A stretch of 9,090 nucleotides of DNA, taken from the NCBI GenBank assembly GCA_038329675.1, contig JBBQNE010000127.1, positions 1 through 9,090 on the forward strand, given 5' to 3'. Both the position numbers and the translations under genes were made by a program. Within the stretch, counting starts at the first letter, position 1, and each line of letters opens with the position of its first letter. This DNA comes from JANXVY01 sp038329675. Its GTDB lineage: Bacteria; Pseudomonadota; Alphaproteobacteria; Rhizobiales; Hyphomicrobiaceae. The notes below the pieces were generated by a model. It had not been told where the DNA came from. It did no database searches and saw only the letters and a program-made list of their open reading frames with translations. Below are positions 5,894-9,090 of the stretch, piece after piece.

Positions 5894-5930
5894 GCAACAT
5901 AAGGCTATGTGCGCCCGGTTTTCGGGTTTT
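5894..5930 (+). terminator. Two small hairpins followed by TTTT
   Basis: GCAACATA-AGGC-TATGTGC (5894-5912, one bulged A) is followed by CCCG-GTTTT-CGGG (5914-5926) and TTTT (5927-5930). The arrangement looks like a weak intrinsic terminator on the + strand, although no + strand gene lies upstream within the window gap. It might end a small RNA or attenuate zapE transcription. Confidence 0.3.
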
Positions 5931-6025
5931 AACGTAAGTCTCGGTGGCCGGGGCTATCGCTGCGCCGCGCTGGCGTGCGAGTAGTTCGATTGGTCTGAAC
6001 GCTAAGGTGGGAGCGTGGCTGCGGC

Positions 6026-7123
6026 ATGGGCAGCATGCTGGCGGCATATCAAGAACGGCTTGCGGCTGGCGCGTTATCGCCCGACCCGGCGCAAGCCGAG
6101 TGCGCAGCCAGGCTCGATCGCTTGTCGGCCGCGCTCATCGACCATCAGCGACAACGCAAGTCGTTGTTTAGCCGGTTCAGCGCCAAAACCGAGCCGCCGC
6201 GTGGGCTTTACATTTTTGGCGGCGTCGGGCGCGGCAAAACCATGTTGATGGACATGTTCCACGGGGCAACGCCCATTGAGCGAAAGCGTCGCGTGCACTT
6301 CCACGCCTTCATGGCCGACATCCACGATCGCATTGCTGCCGTCCGCGAAACGTCCGAAGGCGACCCGTTGCCGACGATCGCAGCCAACCTCGCCGCCGAA
6401 ACGGCGCTGCTGTGCTTCGATGAGCTATTCGTTCGCGACATCGCCGATGCCATGGTGCTCGGCCGATTGTTTCGCGGACTGTTCGAAGCTGGCACAATTG
6501 TCGTTGCAACATCGAACGCCCACCCCGACGATCTTTATAAGGACGGCCTCAACCGCCAATTGTTTTTGCCGTTTATCGACGAGATCGAAGATCGCCTCGA
6601 CGTCATGGAGCTGCAATCGGCCCGTGACTTCCGGTTGGCCAAGCTCGCTGGCCAGAAACTTTATTTCACGCCGACTGGCCCAGCCGCTAAAGCCGCCCTC
6701 GACGCCCAGTGGTTGCGGCTGACGGGCGAAGCCCAAAGCCGCAGCAGCAGTCTCGTCGTCAAGGGCCGCACGGTCACCGTCCCGGAGGCCGCGATGGGCG
6801 CGGCAAGGTTCAGCTTCGCTGGCCTGTGCGAGACCCCGCTAGGCCCGCTCGACTATCTGGCCATCGCCCGCGACTTCCACACCGTCATGATCGACGGGAT
6901 TCCCTTGCTTGGCCCGGCACGGCGCAACGAAGCCCGCCGTTTCATCACCCTGATCGACGCCCTCTACGACAACCGCGTGTCGCTGATCGCCTCTGCCGAG
7001 GCCGAACCCGGCGACCTCTACCCGACCGGCGACGGCGCCGACCATTTTCAGAGAACCGCCTCGCGCCTTATGGAAATGCGAAGTGAAGCATTTCTAGCTG
7101 GCCGCCAACTTCGCTCTGCCTGA
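6026..7123 (+). CDS. zapE: Cell division protein ZapE / AFG1-like ATPase
   Basis: ZapE is an AAA+ ATPase that in E. coli binds FtsZ and affects the Z-ring; its mitochondrial relatives Afg1/LACE1 act in quality control of respiratory-complex subunits. The 365-residue protein compares with 375 in E. coli. The Walker A motif GGVGRGKT is at residues 65-72, followed by MLMDMFHG, and the family motif HFHAFM is at 91-96. Walker B is LLCFDE at 128-133, followed by LFVRDIADAM, where E. coli-type proteins usually have FQVTDIADAM. Sensor-1 VVATSN is at 159-164. The C-terminal signature NEARRFITLIDALYD is present. The start at 6026 fits the family N-terminus (MLAAYQERLAAG); GGTGGGAG at 6006-6013 is rather far upstream, and ATG 6035 is an alternative. 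mdh follows after 125 bases, a common pairing in Alphaproteobacteria. Confidence 0.94.
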   Translation: MGSMLAAYQERLAAGALSPDPAQAECAARLDRLSAALIDHQRQRKSLFSRFSAKTEPPRGLYIFGGVGRGKTMLMDMFHGATPIERKRRVHFHAFMADIHDRIAAVRETSEGDPLPTIAANLAAETALLCFDELFVRDIADAMVLGRLFRGLFEAGTIVVATSNAHPDDLYKDGLNRQLFLPFIDEIEDRLDVMELQSARDFRLAKLAGQKLYFTPTGPAAKAALDAQWLRLTGEAQSRSSSLVVKGRTVTVPEAAMGAARFSFAGLCETPLGPLDYLAIARDFHTVMIDGIPLLGPARRNEARRFITLIDALYDNRVSLIASAEAEPGDLYPTGDGADHFQRTASRLMEMRSEAFLAGRQLRSA

Positions 7124-7149
7124 GGGGACCACGGCGGTTTTCTCCCCTC
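7122..7149 (+). terminator. Short hairpin at the zapE stop codon
   Basis: GAGGGGA (7122-7128) pairs with TCCCCTC (7143-7149) around a 14-base loop, overlapping the zapE stop. No T-run follows, so termination is doubtful and readthrough into mdh remains likely. Confidence 0.2.
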
Positions 7150-7248
7150 GAGCGCAAAAACTGGCTCCACCCTTCGTTGCGCTTGAGACCCCGGCCCGTT
7201 CGCGATAGCACGCGCACAGACCTTCTAACCAAGACCGGAGCACGGCCA

Positions 7249-8214
7249 ATGGCGCGAAAAAAGATTGCCCTCATCGGCGCAGGCATGATCGGCGGCACAC
7301 TGGCCCATATGATCGGCTTAAAAGAACTCGGCGACGTCGTCCTGTTCGACATCTCCGAGGGCACGCCACAGGGCAAATCGCTCGATATCGCGCAATCGGG
7401 TGCAGTCGATGGCTTCAATGCGTCGCTGAGGGGCACCAACTCTTACGCCGACATTGAAGGCGCCGACGTCTGTATCGTCACGGCGGGTTCGCCGCGCAAA
7501 CCCGGAATGAGCCGCGATGACCTTGTTTCCATCAATCTAAAAGTGATGGAACAGGTCGCCGCAGGCATCAAAAAATACGCGCCGAACGCTTTTGTTATCG
7601 TCATCACGAACCCGCTCGATGCGATGGTCTGGGCGCTGCAGAAAGCGTCTGGGTTGCCGCGCGAGAAGGTCGTCGGCATGGCTGGTGTCCTCGATACCGC
7701 GCGCTTCCGCCACTTCATTGCCGACGAACTCAAGGTGTCGGTTGAAGACGTTCACGCGCTGATCCTTGGCGGCCACGGCGACGACATGGTCCCGCTCGTC
7801 CGTTACTCGTCCGTCGGCGGCGTCGCGCTGCCCGATCTTGTGAAAATGGGCTGGATCAAACAGGACCGCCTCGACCAAATCGTCGACCGCACCCGTAAAG
7901 GCGGCGGTGAGATCGTGGCACTGCTCAAAACCGGCTCGGCATTTTATGCGCCAGCCTCATCCGCCATCGCCATGGCCGAGAGCTACCTGAAGGACAAAAA
8001 GCGTATTTTGCCCTGCGCCGCCTACCTCAACGGCGAGTATGGCGTGAAGGGCCTCTACGTCGGTGTACCCGTCGTGATCGGTGCAGGTGGTGCTGAACGC
8101 ATCGTTGAAATCGACTTGAACAGCTCCGAACGCGCGATGTTCTTAAAGTCGATCGAAAGCGTGCAAGGCCTGATCGCCAGCTGCAATCAGCTAGCCCCCA
8201 ACCTCGGCGCCTAA
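7249..8214 (+). CDS. mdh: Malate dehydrogenase (NAD-dependent, LDH-like type)
   Basis: Mdh reversibly oxidises L-malate to oxaloacetate with NAD+ in the TCA cycle, in the cytoplasm. It has 321 residues, normal for the alphaproteobacterial lactate-dehydrogenase-like type. The NAD-binding loop GAGMIGG is at residues 10-16 and the adenosine-ribose ligand is D34. Substrate arginines are R83 and R89 in SPRKPGMSRDD, then N121 in TNPLD, R152 in DTARFR, and the catalytic pair D149 and H176 (GGHGDDM). R83, where lactate dehydrogenases usually have Gln, supports malate specificity. The start at 7249 is chosen from the family N-terminus MARKKIALIG and GGAG at 7237-7240, eight bases upstream; a TTG-started extension to 7177 has no support. 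sucCD often follows mdh in this class but is absent here; a hairpin follows instead. Confidence 0.97.
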   Translation: MARKKIALIGAGMIGGTLAHMIGLKELGDVVLFDISEGTPQGKSLDIAQSGAVDGFNASLRGTNSYADIEGADVCIVTAGSPRKPGMSRDDLVSINLKVMEQVAAGIKKYAPNAFVIVITNPLDAMVWALQKASGLPREKVVGMAGVLDTARFRHFIADELKVSVEDVHALILGGHGDDMVPLVRYSSVGGVALPDLVKMGWIKQDRLDQIVDRTRKGGGEIVALLKTGSAFYAPASSAIAMAESYLKDKKRILPCAAYLNGEYGVKGLYVGVPVVIGAGGAERIVEIDLNSSERAMFLKSIESVQGLIASCNQLAPNLGA

Positions 8215-8541
8215 TCTATGCACAAAGCGCCAGCGCGTTACGAGCGCCTTAGTTGCCCTCTCCCCGTCTGCCGGGGGAGGGAGATGACGATCGTGCGAGC
8301 AACGCGAGCGTGCCGTCGCGGTTGAGGGGCAGAAACAGGTGGGGTGGTTGGGGCTTTGAACGCGACATGTGCTTCGGTCTAGCTTAGGATGAAACCTGAT
8401 TATGGCTTACTACAATCCTAAACGGACGACGTCGAGCTTAGTTATGCCCCTCATCCACGGCGTCGCATCGGCGCTCCCCCCATCAAGTGCAAAGATAGAG
8501 AGCGCAGAGATAGGGAAAGGGCGAAACAGCCCCCTCCCCCG
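8215..8541. other. Gene-free region with traces of a dispersed repeat
   Basis: No gene is supported in these 327 bases. They include the hairpin at 8256-8281, a perfect 9-bp inverted pair TGAGGGGCA (8323-8331) and TGCCCCTCA (8445-8453), and a further C-rich block CCCCCTCCCCCGTC (8530-8543) that resembles the left arm of the hairpin. C-rich and G-rich blocks of the type CCCTCTCCCC / GAGGGGCA are typical of short interspersed repeats in alphaproteobacterial intergenic DNA. This is probably a decayed copy or composite, judged by pattern only. Confidence 0.45.
8256..8281 (+). terminator. Strong GC hairpin after mdh
   Basis: CCCTC (8256-8260) and CCCCG (8262-8266) pair with CGGGG (8272-8276) and GAGGG (8277-8281), with one bulged T and a five-base loop TCTGC. 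The stem is very stable and begins 42 bases after the mdh stop. It lacks a T-run, so it may protect the mRNA 3' end or be part of a dispersed repeat instead of a canonical terminator. Confidence 0.45.
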
Positions 8542-9000
8542 TCAACGGATGCCAGCCTTGCGCAGCTCGCGACGTGACAGCTGCCGCTTTGCCACCGCAA
8601 AGACGCCACACCGCCGGTAAAGCTCAAGCCGTGACAGCCGGGACAAACCCGCTGTCAACACGACGTCACGCTCCTCGCCATAGCTCAGCAATGCTGCCGA
8701 AACCGGGCGACACCGCGCGCCGTCCGGTGCAAGCCTCACCTCAAACCACAGGCCGTTATCCAACCGGTGCCATTGGCACCAGAGAGAGACAACCCGCATC
8801 CGAGCCGCGACGTCTGCGGCGTCCTGTCGAGCCTTGGCCATACTGGCAACCCGCCGTCCAACCCGGAATGGATTGCGCGTCAGGCACGCTGTCGACGGTT
8901 CAACGTAGAGCCAACGTCGGCTTCGCGAGAGCCGCTGTGGTCCGCCAAGCCGTGACATAAACCAAAGCTCATTGCCTTCATGCCACACGGTGATGGCCAC
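8542..9000 (-). CDS. Hypothetical protein, 152 residues
   Basis: I do not recognise this frame. It starts with GTG at 9000, soon after an in-frame TAA, and the predicted product is rich in Arg, Leu and Trp. The middle has a Trp-rich stretch (VVSLWCQWHRLDNGLWFEV) and the C-terminus is basic (RRCGVFAVAKRQLSRREL). There is no signal peptide or membrane helix. No good ribosome binding site precedes 9000; GTG 8988 or ATG 8958 are other starts. The sequence looks protein-like rather than repetitive, but a 128-codon frame is open on the other strand over the same bases, so coding is not certain. It is flanked by a dispersed-repeat remnant and by tandem repeats, which suggests a variable spot, and the frame could be the remains of a longer gene. 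Confidence 0.45.
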   Translation of the reverse strand: MAITVWHEGNELWFMSRLGGPQRLSRSRRWLYVEPSTACLTRNPFRVGRRVASMAKARQDAADVAARMRVVSLWCQWHRLDNGLWFEVRLAPDGARCRPVSAALLSYGEERDVVLTAGLSRLSRLELYRRCGVFAVAKRQLSRRELRKAGIR

Positions 9001-9024
9001 ACAGCACTCGTACCTCGCACCCCA

Positions 9025-9053
9025 GACTTAGGCACCCCGGACTTAGGCACCCC
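9025..9053. repeat. 15-bp tandem repeat at the right edge
   Basis: GACTTAGGCACCCC occurs at 9025-9038 and again at 9040-9053 with a 15-bp period. A third start, GACT, follows at 9055, and GAAAGTGACCC comes just after it. Short repeats of this kind near TGAAAGTGACCC resemble what I recall at ends of some IS21-like elements, but no terminus or transposase is in view. Confidence 0.6.
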
Positions 9054-9090
9054 CGACTGAAAGTGACCCAGCGACGTCGGTGCGGCATAG

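Larger units (their letters stand above)
5692..6025. other. Divergent promoter region between the GNAT gene and zapE
   Basis: This 334-base region should drive both genes. On the - strand a candidate promoter is TTGTAT (5812-5807), a 16-base spacer and TACAAT (5790-5785). A perfect inverted repeat at 5808-5833 overlaps its -35. On the + strand, TTGCGA near 5765 with TATGAC 18 bases later is a weaker candidate. TGTTGC-GAT-GCAACA (5763-5777) is a second small inverted repeat. Two hairpins ending in TTTT lie at 5894-5930. No protein-coding gene is supported. Confidence 0.5.

Noticed and set aside
7177..7248. N-terminal extension of mdh
   Set aside because: It would start at TTG and add 24 residues not found in the family; ATG 7249 has GGAG at the right distance.
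8402..8620. A 72-codon + strand frame after mdh
   Set aside because: It runs across the repeat remnant, has no ribosome binding site and its product is low in protein-like features.

Overview
This window reads as core chromosome of a GC-rich alphaproteobacterium. The evidence is the DUF4167 protein downstream of prfA-prmC, an alphaproteobacterial-type SdhB, and a ZapE/AFG1 ATPase gene directly upstream of a 321-residue lactate-dehydrogenase-like malate dehydrogenase. The order cannot be fixed from sequence alone; a Rhodospirillales- or Hyphomicrobiales-like lineage would fit.

Layout on the + strand, left part: the 3' end of prfA (release factor 1, with its GGQ motif) overlaps prmC, the methyltransferase that modifies that same glutamine, by ATGA. 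A 414-base leader with a strong hairpin follows. Next is a DUF4167 gene whose long disordered tail carries two separate arrays of seven 15-bp repeats. sdhB (succinate dehydrogenase iron-sulfur subunit) comes next, without sdhC, sdhD or sdhA beside it.

Middle part, on the - strand and convergent with sdhB: a 58-residue histone-H1-like Lys/Ala/Pro protein, whose mRNA leader can fold so that its Shine-Dalgarno sequence is base-paired, and further upstream a GNAT acetyltransferase. The space between them is AT-rich in part and holds several repeats.

Right part, + strand: zapE and mdh, separated from the GNAT gene by a divergent region with a perfect 10-bp inverted repeat over a possible promoter. 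After mdh there is a terminator-like hairpin inside what looks like a decayed dispersed repeat, then an orphan reading frame on the - strand, and at the right edge a 15-bp tandem repeat that may belong to an insertion-sequence end. sucC, which often follows mdh in this class, is absent from the window.

Functional links: prfA and prmC form a translation-termination pair. sdhB and mdh are TCA-cycle enzymes, and zapE homologues are tied to cell division and to respiratory-complex quality control. I see no defence, secretion or biosynthetic system. The most original signals are regulatory: the Shine-Dalgarno-masking hairpin of the histone-like gene, the long DUF4167 leader hairpin, and the operator-like repeat upstream of the GNAT gene.
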